Positions 52,162 through 61,227 of a DNA stretch of 64,000 nucleotides are shown one piece after another. The notes under the pieces are model-generated. The model made no database searches, was not told the DNA's origin, and worked only from the letters and a program-made list of their open reading frames with translations. The position numbers and the translations under genes are program-made. This DNA is from Dyadobacter sp. SG02 (GTDB lineage Bacteria > Bacteroidota > Bacteroidia > Cytophagales > Spirosomataceae): positions 240,255-304,254 of the forward strand of contig NZ_FNYL01000010.1 in the NCBI RefSeq assembly GCF_900109045.1. The letters are read 5' to 3'. Positions within the stretch are counted from its first letter, which is position 1. Each line of letters begins with the position of its first letter.

Positions 52162-53037
52162 TTAAATCGGGATCACGTCCACTTCTACTGAAAGCGTGTG
52201 TTTTCCGTAGCTGAAAATAATGCCTTTCAGCGGCGGCACATCGCTGTAATCGCGGCCCCAGGCCGTGACGATATGGCGCTCGCCTGGCACGACATTGTTG
52301 GTCGGGTCGAAATCGCACCAGCCGTAATCGGGGATAAAAACCGAGATCCAGGCATGTGAAGCGTCCGAACCCTGCAACTTGGGTTTCCCCGGCGGCGGCA
52401 ATGTTTCGAGATAGCCACTCACATACCGCGCCGCGAAACCGAAACTTCGGATACAGGCAATGGCCAGATGCGAAAAATCCTGACAAACGCCCTTTTTAGC
52501 AGCTAATACTTCTTTAATAGGTGTGTTAATGGTCGTAAAATCGGGTACGAACTTGAATTCCGTATAAATCTTTTTACAAAGCTTCGCGATGCATTCGTAC
52601 AAAGGCGCATTGTCGTCGAAACAATCGCTGGCAAATGCCCTGATCTCCGCGTCCCATTTCACCTGCGGGCTGGGTAATGTGTATTCCAAAACGGAAATCT
52701 TCGTCGCGCGGTCGCTGGTAAGGCGCTGCCGGGCCTCGCCACTGGTTACCGACGATGGAATGAACAGCGAGCCCGTACGCTCCTTCAAACGTTCGACGAT
52801 CGCCGTCGTAAGCACCGTGAGCGTTTTATGGGGAGAATGCAGCGAAAAGTAATGCGTGGTATTGCCATAGAAATCGACGCGCTCGCTGATCTGCGCCGGT
52901 TCCGGGGTGATTTTGATGCTGAAATCCTGGCAAAGCTGGTCGGGCAGCATGCGCGGCGTGAGGCACACGAGGCTGTGGTAATTGTTCACGGCCTCGGCAT
53001 ACTGGTATTCGGTTTTATGGATCAGCTTATACTTCAT
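52162..53037 (-). CDS. Transglutaminase-like cysteine protease (first gene type of alpha-E cassette)
   Basis: A 291-residue cytoplasmic protein with a beta-rich N-terminal region typical of bacterial transglutaminase-like proteins (about residues 1-90) and a papain-like transglutaminase core. The catalytic triad is Cys185 in KKGVCQDFSHLA, His228 in SHAWISVFIP and Asp244 in WCDFDPTNN. No signal peptide is seen. It overlaps the end of the 852-residue ATP-grasp/alpha-E gene by 11 bp, so it is translated last in the three-gene cassette. It probably acts as a peptidase or amidase on the product of the ligases. Confidence 0.9.
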   Translation of the reverse strand: MKYKLIHKTEYQYAEAVNNYHSLVCLTPRMLPDQLCQDFSIKITPEPAQISERVDFYGNTTHYFSLHSPHKTLTVLTTAIVERLKERTGSLFIPSSVTSGEARQRLTSDRATKISVLEYTLPSPQVKWDAEIRAFASDCFDDNAPLYECIAKLCKKIYTEFKFVPDFTTINTPIKEVLAAKKGVCQDFSHLAIACIRSFGFAARYVSGYLETLPPPGKPKLQGSDASHAWISVFIPDYGWCDFDPTNNVVPGERHIVTAWGRDYSDVPPLKGIIFSYGKHTLSVEVDVIPI

Positions 53038-55585
53038 CCGTATCGTAGTCCAACGGTTCGAAAGAGTGGTGTATCAATGTGTGACTGAAATACTGGTTGG
53101 TCAGGTAAATGGATACCGAGCTGATCAGCCTCGCTACTTCCGCGAGCAGATTGAAAAGCTCCGCCCGTTCGTCGTAAGCATTGCATTTGGACAAATCCTG
53201 GATATTCGAGAGCTTGATCAACGTCGATGCTTTCAATGCAAGCTTTTCAGCTTCGTTCAGCCGTTCGCCGTGTGCGGTAGCCGGCAGTTCGGCAAGGTTT
53301 TTTCCCAGCTCGTCGAGCATATAGGTCAACGAATACGGCAACCGCGGTTCCAGCAAAATCATATCCAGCATCGCCTCCACGCTCAGATGCGACTTGTAGA
53401 TCTGCCGGTAGTTCACGAGCATATGGTGGTTGATCAGCGTCGCCTCGATCAGTTCATTCTCCACCGCAGCCGTACGCCCCACACCAAAATTCGACTGAAT
53501 GACGCTGATCCGCGACAAAATCCTTTCAATCAGTTTCCCCGTTTCCAACAGCAGATAGCTGTTATCCCGAGGCATACTTTCGGCGATGACGCCCAGGAAA
53601 GTAAACATATTGTTGAACAACCCGTCGAGCGTCCGCTGGATGTTGGTACTGTTCATATGCGACGCATTCCGGATCTCGTGATAACCATTATCGATCAGGT
53701 CCACGATCCGCCATATTTCCAGCTCCCACTGGTTCCGTACCGCACCGACGGCATTGAGGAACGAGCCTATATTCGAAGCGACGGTCCCCGCACGGCAATT
53801 ATCAGAAATCAATGCAATGATTTCCTTGTACGGATCATTCAGCTTTTCCTCTCCATCCAAAAATCCGGGATAGGCGGATGAAACGTGCGTCAGCGACTGT
53901 AAAAGCACTTTAATATGCTCCTGCTTCGCCGATCCGCCGAAGTTGCGGTCGAGGTTCAGGACATTGATGGTAATGGTCATAAACTTGATCACCGACATCG
54001 CCCGCTCGCAGTACCGCCCTACCCAGAAAAGGTTTTCGGCGCTCCGGCTCGGAAGCGAAACATGCTTATTCACAGCAGCCGGCGTGTTCAGTACAATCCT
54101 TTCCTGCGGCTCGTCGGACCTATCGGAAACGATCCAGGTGTCTTTCGAAAAGCCGCCTCGCTGGTTAGAAATCACAAACCGGTCCTTCACCGCCGAGCTG
54201 CGCGTAAGCCCGCCCTGCATGACGTGGTAACCGTTTTCATCGGCCACCATAAATGCCCGCAATGCCGCATAACGTGGCTCGATGACCCCGTCGATCAGCG
54301 ACGGCGTTGTGGAAAGGCTTACTTCCTGCTGTGCGATGAAATCATGCGGCCGCTGGGTGATCATCGCTTTCAGGTTCGCTTTGTCCGCATTACTCAGCGT
54401 CCGCCCGTAAATGGATGCGAATTTGGATTTACGGTTAGCCTTTTTGATGATCAACTCGTCGATATTATCGAGCACATAAGCCAGCTCCTTCTGATGCCCG
54501 CACCACCAGGTGGCCACATTGGGCATAATCAGCTTTTCACCTAGAAAATACTGGCATATATTCTCCATAAATGCCATAAAAGCATGGTTTTCCAGCACGC
54601 CCGATCCCGGCGGGTTCATAACCTGCACATTACCGAGGCGGATGGCCTGCAAAAGCCCGGGTACGCCCAGGCGGGAGTCCTCGCGCAGTTCGAGCGGATC
54701 GCACCAGTCGTCGTCGACGCGGCGGACGATCACATCCACTTTTTGCAACCCGTCGATGGATTTCAGCCATACGCTCCCGTTACGCACGAGCAGGTCGTCG
54801 CCCTGCGCAAGCGTATAACCCAGGTACGAGGCCAGGTAAGCATGTTCAAAATAGGCCTCATTGCCCGGTCCGGGTGTGAGGTACACGATATTCGGAGCGT
54901 CGCGGGTTTTATCTGACAGCCGGAGCACAGTATTTTGAATGCTGTTAAAAAAAGGTGAGAGCTTGCTCACATACATGCCGTCGGCGAGCTCGGGCAGGAG
55001 CTTGCTCATCACAATGCGGTTTTCAAGCGTATAACCGGAGCCGGAAGGGGCCTGCGTGCGGCTGTCGAGCACCCACATCTGGCCGTCGGGCCCCCGCGCC
55101 ATATCGGCGGCGAACAATGTCAGTTGCCGTGGGCCGGGGACTTTGATATCAATGCAGGGGCGGAGAAAGCCCGTGTTTTCAAAAACAATTTCAGCGGGAA
55201 TGACCGCGTCCTTTACCAGATTTCTCGGGCCATAAAGATCTTTCAAAACGAGGTCGAGCAATAGTGCCCGTTGCTGCAATCCTTTTGAAATCTGGTCCCA
55301 TTCACGGTGTTCGATCAGGAATGGGATCGGGTCGAGCTGCCAGGGACGGTTCATGCCGTCGGGACTTCCGTAGACATTATAAGTCACGCCATTCTCCCGC
55401 AGCTTGCTGATAATCTCCTGATTCCGGTTTTTGAGCTCGGTAATACCCAGTTTTTCCAGCGTGGCAAAGAGCGCCCGCCAGTGTGGCTTCAATTTCCCTT
55501 TGGTATCCAGCACCTCGTCGTAGGAAGTCAGGCCGGCTTGATAGGATTGTAACAGGTTCACGGAAGCCTCGGTAAGCATATTCAA
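53027..55585 (-). CDS. Circularly permuted ATP-grasp ligase fused to alpha-E domain
   Basis: An 852-residue protein. Residues about 15-480 form the permuted ATP-grasp domain (DUF404/DUF407 type), with YGSPDGMNRPWQLDPIPFLI, VPGPRQLTLFAADMARGPDG, VYLTPGPGNEAYFEHAYLA and VNPPGSG-like VMNPPGSGVLENHAFMAF. Residues about 525-840 form the all-helical alpha-E domain (DUF403), starting LPSRSAENLFWVGRYCERA. In many bacteria these are separate proteins, whereas here they are fused. The ATP-grasp part is expected to join a carboxylate to an amine, and the alpha-E part has unknown function. It lies between the two transglutaminase genes. Confidence 0.92.
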   Translation of the reverse strand: MNMLTEASVNLLQSYQAGLTSYDEVLDTKGKLKPHWRALFATLEKLGITELKNRNQEIISKLRENGVTYNVYGSPDGMNRPWQLDPIPFLIEHREWDQISKGLQQRALLLDLVLKDLYGPRNLVKDAVIPAEIVFENTGFLRPCIDIKVPGPRQLTLFAADMARGPDGQMWVLDSRTQAPSGSGYTLENRIVMSKLLPELADGMYVSKLSPFFNSIQNTVLRLSDKTRDAPNIVYLTPGPGNEAYFEHAYLASYLGYTLAQGDDLLVRNGSVWLKSIDGLQKVDVIVRRVDDDWCDPLELREDSRLGVPGLLQAIRLGNVQVMNPPGSGVLENHAFMAFMENICQYFLGEKLIMPNVATWWCGHQKELAYVLDNIDELIIKKANRKSKFASIYGRTLSNADKANLKAMITQRPHDFIAQQEVSLSTTPSLIDGVIEPRYAALRAFMVADENGYHVMQGGLTRSSAVKDRFVISNQRGGFSKDTWIVSDRSDEPQERIVLNTPAAVNKHVSLPSRSAENLFWVGRYCERAMSVIKFMTITINVLNLDRNFGGSAKQEHIKVLLQSLTHVSSAYPGFLDGEEKLNDPYKEIIALISDNCRAGTVASNIGSFLNAVGAVRNQWELEIWRIVDLIDNGYHEIRNASHMNSTNIQRTLDGLFNNMFTFLGVIAESMPRDNSYLLLETGKLIERILSRISVIQSNFGVGRTAAVENELIEATLINHHMLVNYRQIYKSHLSVEAMLDMILLEPRLPYSLTYMLDELGKNLAELPATAHGERLNEAEKLALKASTLIKLSNIQDLSKCNAYDERAELFNLLAEVARLISSVSIYLTNQYFSHTLIHHSFEPLDYDTDEV

Positions 55586-55606
55586 AATCAGGGTTATACT
55601 GCAAAT

Positions 55607-58600
55607 CTATCGCGATTTCCAGAATTTGCGTAAATCCAGCGTATTGGGATACTCCGGATTGATCAGCTCGATCGGCGTGTCGCTGCGCATTTCCTTTTTC
55701 GTTTCGGCTACAAACCGGGAAACGCCCGAAGCCGTTTTCTCGACGACCGGCACCTCGCGGGTAGCCGACGGCGTATGCCCGAATCCCTGGAAAAGGCTGA
55801 TCTTGCGCGATTCGGCCTCGAAACTGTTGACAGGATAAGTATCAAAACTGCGCCCGCCAGGGTGCGAAACGAAATAGGTACAGCCGCCCAATATACGGTT
55901 ATTCCAGGTATCAACAATATCGAAAACCAGCGGCGCATCCGCCCCGATCGTCGGGTGCAATGCCGACGGCGGGTTCCAGGCTTTGTAACGTATACCCGCC
56001 ACATAATCGCCCTTAATGCCCGCGCTCCGGAGCGGTACGCGGCAGCCATTGCAGACCAGAATATGTCTTCCTTCGACAAATCCGCTCACTTTTACCTGCA
56101 ACCTTTCAAGTGAAGAATCCACAAACCGGGCGGTACCGGCATTCGACAACTCTTCTCCCAAAACATGCCAGGGCTCGATACCCAGGCGCAGTTCCAGCTG
56201 AATATTATCGACCGTAATGCCACCGTAATGCGGGAAACGGAACTCGAAGAACGGGTCGAACCACGAAATATCGAAATGATAGCCGGCCGCTTTCAGGTCG
56301 TTCACGACATCCACCATATCGAGGTAGGCGAAATGCGGCAGCAGGAAGCGGTCGTGTAGCTCGGTACCCCAGCGGATGAGCTTATGTTTGTAAGGTTCTT
56401 TCCAAAACTTCGCGATGAGCGCGCGTATGAGGAGCGTCTGCACGAGGTTCATATGCTTGTGCGGCGGCATATCAAATGCCCGGAATTCAAGAATACCCAA
56501 TCTTCCGCTCGACGAATCGGGCGAGTAGAGTTTATCCATACAAAACTCCGAGCGATGGGTGTTGCCCGTAATATCCACCAATAAATTCCTGAAAATGCGG
56601 TCCACCATCCAGAATGGTACTTCGCCGTGCTCGGGAATCTGGTCGAATGCGATTTCGACCTCATAAAGCCGCTCGTCGCGGCCTTCGTCGATACGCGGTG
56701 CCTGGCTGGTAGGGCCAATGAAAGGTCCCGCAAAAAGGTAACTCAATGCCGGGTGATGCTGCCAGTAGGTCAAAAGACTCCGCAGCAGATCCGGGCGGCG
56801 CAGAATCGGACTGTCGGCAGGCTTGGCACCGCCGATGGTGACGTGGTTGCCTCCGCCGGTGCCGGTATGCCGGCCATCGACCATAAATTTGTCCGTGCCC
56901 AAGCGTGAAAAGAATGCCTCTTCATACAATGCACTGATATTATCTACCAGTTCCTGCCAGTTTTTGGCCGGATGGATATTCACCTCGATCACACCGGGAT
57001 CAGGCGTAACGATCAGTTTCTGCACACGATAATCCGACGGCGCGGGGTAACCTTCAATGCGCACCGGCATTCTCAGTTTCGCGGCAGTGGCTTCGATGGA
57101 AGCCATCAGGTCGAGGTAATGTTCCAGATAATCCGCCGGCGGCAGGAAAATGTAGATAATGCCCTCCCGCTCTTCCACGCAAATAGCGGTTTTGATCACC
57201 GGCACATCGAAAAGCAAATTGTTTTGAGATGCATCCTCCTTTTCCTTTGAATCTGATTCTTCATCACCCGGCTGCACCACAGGCAACTCATATGCGGACG
57301 CTACGGACCCGTAACGAGCCTGCACAATAGGTTGGTAATCCGCCAATGCAGGCAAATCCTCGAAAGGGCTGCGCTCCACCGGCTGCTCACGCCGCTCTTT
57401 GGCGACTTCGGGCAACGAGGTCAGCGGCAAACGGTAACCCATCGCCGAATTGCCCGGAATCAGGAAGCAGTTGCCGCGACGGAACTGCCAGGCAGTACTC
57501 GTCCAGTGCTTCCTGCTATCCTCCCATTTGACAGGGATCACGAACCCGGCAGGGTTATTCAAGCCCTTTTCAAGCAATTTGGCCAAAGTCCTGCGCTCAA
57601 TGGAATCCTTCAAATTCACTTTCAACGGATCCACATTAACAGGAAGCTTTCCCTCTTCCATGGCCCAGAAAATGGGGTCCTCGTAAGCCGGGGTGATGTT
57701 ATTGGTATCTATACCCAGGTATTTGGCCAATTCAGCCGAAAATACGTCCGCATCGGCGAAAGTGTAGCTTGTCTGGCCCTCTTTGGCGACGAGATCGTCG
57801 TTTTTCCACATCGGAACGCCATCGTTCCGCCAGTACAAGGCATATTGCCAGCGGGGAAACTGTTCGCCCGGGTACCACTTGCCCTGCCCGAAATGCAGCA
57901 GTCCACCGTGCGCGAATCGGTTTTTAAGCCGCAATGAAAGGTCATAAGCCAGTTGCCGCTTCATCGGCCCGTCGGCAGCGGTATTCCATTCGGCAGATTC
58001 GAAGTCATCTATCGAAATGAAGGTAGGCTCGCCACCCATTGTGAGGCGGACATCGTTTTCCTGCAAATCCTTTTCCACATCATAACCTACCTGCATGACC
58101 TGCGCCCATTGCTCCTCAGAGTAAGGCTTCGTGACGCGCGGGTCTTCATGGATGCGGAAAACCTTGTTGTCAAATTCAAAAGTGACCTCGGCAATATCGG
58201 TAGCGCCCGAAACCGGCGCCGCGCTGGCGTAATCGGGCGTGCAGCAGAGCGGAATATGCCCCTCGCTGGCAAAAAGACCTGATGTAGGGTCCAGACCGAT
58301 CCAACCCGCGCCCGGCACGTACGCCTCTGTCCACGCATGCAGGTCGGTAAAATCCGCCTCCGGCCCGGAAGGCCCGTCAAGCGACTTGATATCTGAAGTA
58401 AGCTGCACCAGATAGCCCGACACAAACCGCGCCGCAATGCCCAGATGCCGCAGGATCTGCACCAGCAGCCAGGCCGAATCGCGGCAGGAGCCGCTCTGGA
58501 TCGTGAGCGTCTGCTCGCAGGTTTGCACGCCCGCTTCCATACGGATATTGTAATTGATGGCCTTGTACAGTTCCTGATTGAGGTACACGAGGAAATCGAC

Positions 58601-59026
58601 CGTCTTGATATCGGGCTGTATATTCAGTTTCTGAATAAAATCCATTAAAAGCTGTCCGGCCTCGCGCGGTTCGAGGTACGGGCCGAGCTCCTTTTCTAAT
58701 GTTGCTTCATATTTGAAAGGATATTTATCCGCATAATCTTCCACAAAAAAATCGAACGGGTTGATCACCTGCATTTTGGCGATCACCTCCACGTCGATGC
58801 TCAGCTCCGTCGCTTTTTCCGGAAACACGACACGCGCCTGGTAATTTCCGAACGGGTCCTGCTGCCAGTTAATAAAATGGTTCTCAGGCGTGATTTTCAA
58901 CGAATAACCTTCAATCGGCGTCCGCGAATGCGGCGCAGGACGAAGCCTGAAAATATGGGGAGAAAGAGAAACACTCCGGTCGAACTTATATTTTGTCTTA
59001 TGGGAAATAGCAACTTTTATAGCCAT
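55607..59026 (-). CDS. Large transglutaminase plus DUF2126 (glutamine-synthetase-like) protein
   Basis: An 1139-residue protein, first of the cassette. Residues about 1-290 are a transglutaminase-like domain with Cys181 (SGSCRDSAWLLVQ), His230 (LHAWTEAYVPG) and Asp246 (GLDPTSGL). From about 320 the DUF2126 domain follows: LTMGGEPTFISIDDFESAEW, DGRHTGTGGGNHVTIGGA, and LGILEFRAFDMPPHKHMNLV. The last resembles carboxylate-amine ligases of the glutamine-synthetase group. I infer a second ligase activity fused to a peptidase. The gene is 21 bp from the ATP-grasp gene. Confidence 0.9.
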   Translation of the reverse strand: MAIKVAISHKTKYKFDRSVSLSPHIFRLRPAPHSRTPIEGYSLKITPENHFINWQQDPFGNYQARVVFPEKATELSIDVEVIAKMQVINPFDFFVEDYADKYPFKYEATLEKELGPYLEPREAGQLLMDFIQKLNIQPDIKTVDFLVYLNQELYKAINYNIRMEAGVQTCEQTLTIQSGSCRDSAWLLVQILRHLGIAARFVSGYLVQLTSDIKSLDGPSGPEADFTDLHAWTEAYVPGAGWIGLDPTSGLFASEGHIPLCCTPDYASAAPVSGATDIAEVTFEFDNKVFRIHEDPRVTKPYSEEQWAQVMQVGYDVEKDLQENDVRLTMGGEPTFISIDDFESAEWNTAADGPMKRQLAYDLSLRLKNRFAHGGLLHFGQGKWYPGEQFPRWQYALYWRNDGVPMWKNDDLVAKEGQTSYTFADADVFSAELAKYLGIDTNNITPAYEDPIFWAMEEGKLPVNVDPLKVNLKDSIERRTLAKLLEKGLNNPAGFVIPVKWEDSRKHWTSTAWQFRRGNCFLIPGNSAMGYRLPLTSLPEVAKERREQPVERSPFEDLPALADYQPIVQARYGSVASAYELPVVQPGDEESDSKEKEDASQNNLLFDVPVIKTAICVEEREGIIYIFLPPADYLEHYLDLMASIEATAAKLRMPVRIEGYPAPSDYRVQKLIVTPDPGVIEVNIHPAKNWQELVDNISALYEEAFFSRLGTDKFMVDGRHTGTGGGNHVTIGGAKPADSPILRRPDLLRSLLTYWQHHPALSYLFAGPFIGPTSQAPRIDEGRDERLYEVEIAFDQIPEHGEVPFWMVDRIFRNLLVDITGNTHRSEFCMDKLYSPDSSSGRLGILEFRAFDMPPHKHMNLVQTLLIRALIAKFWKEPYKHKLIRWGTELHDRFLLPHFAYLDMVDVVNDLKAAGYHFDISWFDPFFEFRFPHYGGITVDNIQLELRLGIEPWHVLGEELSNAGTARFVDSSLERLQVKVSGFVEGRHILVCNGCRVPLRSAGIKGDYVAGIRYKAWNPPSALHPTIGADAPLVFDIVDTWNNRILGGCTYFVSHPGGRSFDTYPVNSFEAESRKISLFQGFGHTPSATREVPVVEKTASGVSRFVAETKKEMRSDTPIELINPEYPNTLDLRKFWKSR

Positions 59027-59342
59027 AATAGGAGTATTATTATAAAATCAGATAATTTGGCACGACGGAGAATCTATCATTCTAAACAAACGCTTTATGC
59101 TTATTTTTCAAAATATACGACTAATACAAATCCCTAATGCAGAATTTTATTTCTCTCCACACAAAGCAATCAGCGGAATCTGAAAAACATTTTTGCGAAG
59201 CTAACCACGATCTGTAAAGAACATGCCTGTTTGGCCCCTTCGTTCATCATTAATTAATCTGCCCGCCTGCTCAGGACAGATAATTCCTTAAAAGTTACGA
59301 CATTCGCCAAAATCCTTACGATACCATTAGTTTAGTCCAAAA
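59027..59342. other. Intergenic region without recognised features
   Basis: 316 bp between the divergent DUF2126 and proC genes. It must hold two promoters, but no clear TTTG-N19..21-TAnnTTTG match was found on either strand. I saw no repeat, hairpin with T-run, or small ORF with coding character. Confidence 0.5.
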
Positions 59343-60146
59343 ATGAAAATTGCTATCATCGGCTGCGGCAACATGGGTATGGCCTTTGCCCGCGCCTTCC
59401 TGAAATTCGACCTCGTCAAAAACCAGGATTTTTTACTGGTTGAAAAAAGCACCGACCGCATGGACAGCCTTACGAGCTTCCAACCGGGCGTGATCACGGG
59501 CATTATCGGCCCGCAGATCGGCGAATACGACCTGATCATCCTTTCGGTGAAGCCGCAGGACTTCCTTTCGGTGGCAGGCTCACTCAAAGAAGTGATCCAG
59601 CCCAACCAGGTGGTGTTGTCGATTATGGCCGGCGTGACGATCGAAGGCATTCAGAATGCATTGGACCATAAGGCGGTGATCCGCGCGATGCCGAATACGC
59701 CTGCTATGCTCGGAATGGGCATTACCGCGTATTCCGCGTCGCCCGAGGTCGATATCCATCAATTGAGAAAAATAGAAAACCTCATTAACGCGACCGGCCG
59801 GTCGGTCTTTTTGGAAGATGAGGACCAGCTGAATGCGGTAACGGCATTGAGCGGCAGCGGCCCGGCCTACTTTTTTTACGTAGTGAAAGCGATGATCGAA
59901 GCCGGCAAACAAATGGGTTTCGAGGAATCGGTAGCTGCATTGCTCGTGAAGCAAACGATGCTCGGCTCTTACCACCTGATCAACAATGCCGACAAGTCGC
60001 TCGACGACCTGATCAAAGCGGTAGCGTCAAAAGGAGGCACCACCGAGGCTGCGTTGCGCCAGTTTGAAGCTGGTGAACTGGATAAAACACTAGAAAAAGG
60101 CATTTTCGCGGCGCAGGTGCGCTCGACGGAATTGTCGAAAGGATAA
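59343..60146 (+). CDS. proC: Pyrroline-5-carboxylate reductase
   Basis: Last step of proline synthesis, NAD(P)H-dependent. The 267-residue protein starts MKIAIIGCGNMGMAFARAFL (Rossmann loop GCGNMG), with VIRAMPNTPAMLGMGITAYS and the C-terminal signature ALSGSGPAYFFYVVKAMIEA, plus ASKGGTTEAALRQFEAGELD. Length and motifs are standard. A long palindrome lies right after its stop. Confidence 0.96.
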   Translation: MKIAIIGCGNMGMAFARAFLKFDLVKNQDFLLVEKSTDRMDSLTSFQPGVITGIIGPQIGEYDLIILSVKPQDFLSVAGSLKEVIQPNQVVLSIMAGVTIEGIQNALDHKAVIRAMPNTPAMLGMGITAYSASPEVDIHQLRKIENLINATGRSVFLEDEDQLNAVTALSGSGPAYFFYVVKAMIEAGKQMGFEESVAALLVKQTMLGSYHLINNADKSLDDLIKAVASKGGTTEAALRQFEAGELDKTLEKGIFAAQVRSTELSKG

Positions 60147-60150
60147 ATGT

Positions 60151-60212
60151 GTCAGCCTGAGCGAAGTCGAAGGCCGGTACTGCAAACGGCCTTCGACTTC
60201 GCTCAGGCTGAC
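60151..60212. repeat. Perfect 26-bp inverted repeat after proC (dispersed palindrome type)
   Basis: Arms 60151-60176 and 60187-60212 are exact reverse complements with a 10-base loop. They include CCTGAGCGAAGTCGAAGG, a word I recognise as a very common intergenic palindrome in Bacteroidota genomes. It starts 4 bp past the proC stop. It may also act as terminator or mRNA end protector, although no T-run follows. Confidence 0.85.
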
Positions 60213-60286
60213 AACAGTTTAAAGCTGTCAGCCTTATTAATTTGAACTTCCACAGAATCACTTCAACTCCTCAAACTTTGAAAAAT

Positions 60287-61198
60287 ATGGGAACGTCAGC
60301 CGGCAAACTTGCCACACTCGACATTGTACTGAACGGCCTCATGCGCAGGTATAAGGAACGCGTTCCCGATGTGGGCATTATTCTCGACGCCATGGTAAGC
60401 GATGGCATCGTCCAAAGTGCCGATGATATCGAAAACGACCATATCGCATTCCGCACGATGGGTGTACCGCAGCTTGGCGTGCAGTCGTTCGAAAAAATTT
60501 TCCTGCATTACGGCTACGAAAAGCGCGACCATTATTTTTTCGAAGGCAAAAAGCTCGACGCCTGGTGGTATGCCCCGCCCCGCGAAACCGACCCGCGCAT
60601 TTTCGTGAGCGAGCTCCGCGTAGGCGATCTTTCGGAAGAAAGTCAGCGCATCATCCGCAGCTACACCGACGAGGTTGCCACTGACCCCGCCGATTCCCTC
60701 GATCTCGACAATGGCGAGGCCGTAGATGCATTCCTGCACCAACCATTATGGCGCACGCCGACAGTTGCAGATTACCAGTCATTGCTGAAAGAAAGCGAAT
60801 ACGCTGCCTGGGTGATTTACAACCGCTATTACCTCAATCATTTCACAATCAGCGTTCACAATTTACCCGACGGCTACAATACGGTTGCTACTTTCAATGA
60901 ATTTCTGGAAAGGCACGGCATTAAACTGAACACATCCGGCGGAAAGATCAAGATTAGCCCGGACGGTGGCCTGCTGCAAAGCGCTACGGTGGCCGAAATG
61001 CTGGACGCCGAGTTTGCCAACGGCGAAAAACTGCGTATTTCGGGTTCATATGTAGAATTTGCCGAGCGGAAGGTTTTGCCGTGGTTCACGAATGTACCGG
61101 CAGGTGAAGTCAAAAGGAAACACCGCCGCGACGGCTTCGAAGCAGGGAATGCCGATAAGATTTTTGAAAGTACTTATACTACGCAGACGGGGCGCTAG
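60287..61198 (+). CDS. DUF1338 dioxygenase (2-oxoadipate dioxygenase/decarboxylase, HglS/YdcJ type)
   Basis: About 303 residues from ATG 60287 (MGTSAGKLATLDIVLNGLM). A start at 60242 is also in frame. DUF1338 enzymes are Fe(II)-dependent and convert 2-oxoadipate to D-2-hydroxyglutarate in lysine breakdown. Likely metal ligands are His in IENDHIAFRT, His in NRYYLNHFTISVHN and Glu in GSYVEFAERK. ADYQSLLKESEYAAWVIYNR also fits the family. No other lysine catabolic gene is in the window. Confidence in the family is high and in the substrate moderate. Confidence 0.85.
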   Translation: MGTSAGKLATLDIVLNGLMRRYKERVPDVGIILDAMVSDGIVQSADDIENDHIAFRTMGVPQLGVQSFEKIFLHYGYEKRDHYFFEGKKLDAWWYAPPRETDPRIFVSELRVGDLSEESQRIIRSYTDEVATDPADSLDLDNGEAVDAFLHQPLWRTPTVADYQSLLKESEYAAWVIYNRYYLNHFTISVHNLPDGYNTVATFNEFLERHGIKLNTSGGKIKISPDGGLLQSATVAEMLDAEFANGEKLRISGSYVEFAERKVLPWFTNVPAGEVKRKHRRDGFEAGNADKIFESTYTTQTGR

Positions 61199-61227
61199 GC
61201 GGGAGATGAGTAAAAATTCAATGCTAT

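Noticed and set aside
52037..52486. Minus-strand ORF overlapping the small transglutaminase gene in another frame
   Set aside because: The transglutaminase frame has a full catalytic triad; this one has no family features.
52982..53881. Plus-strand ORF of 299 codons opposite the ATP-grasp/alpha-E gene
   Set aside because: Antisense to strongly conserved domains; composition (Arg/Gln/His-rich) is typical of a reverse-frame shadow.
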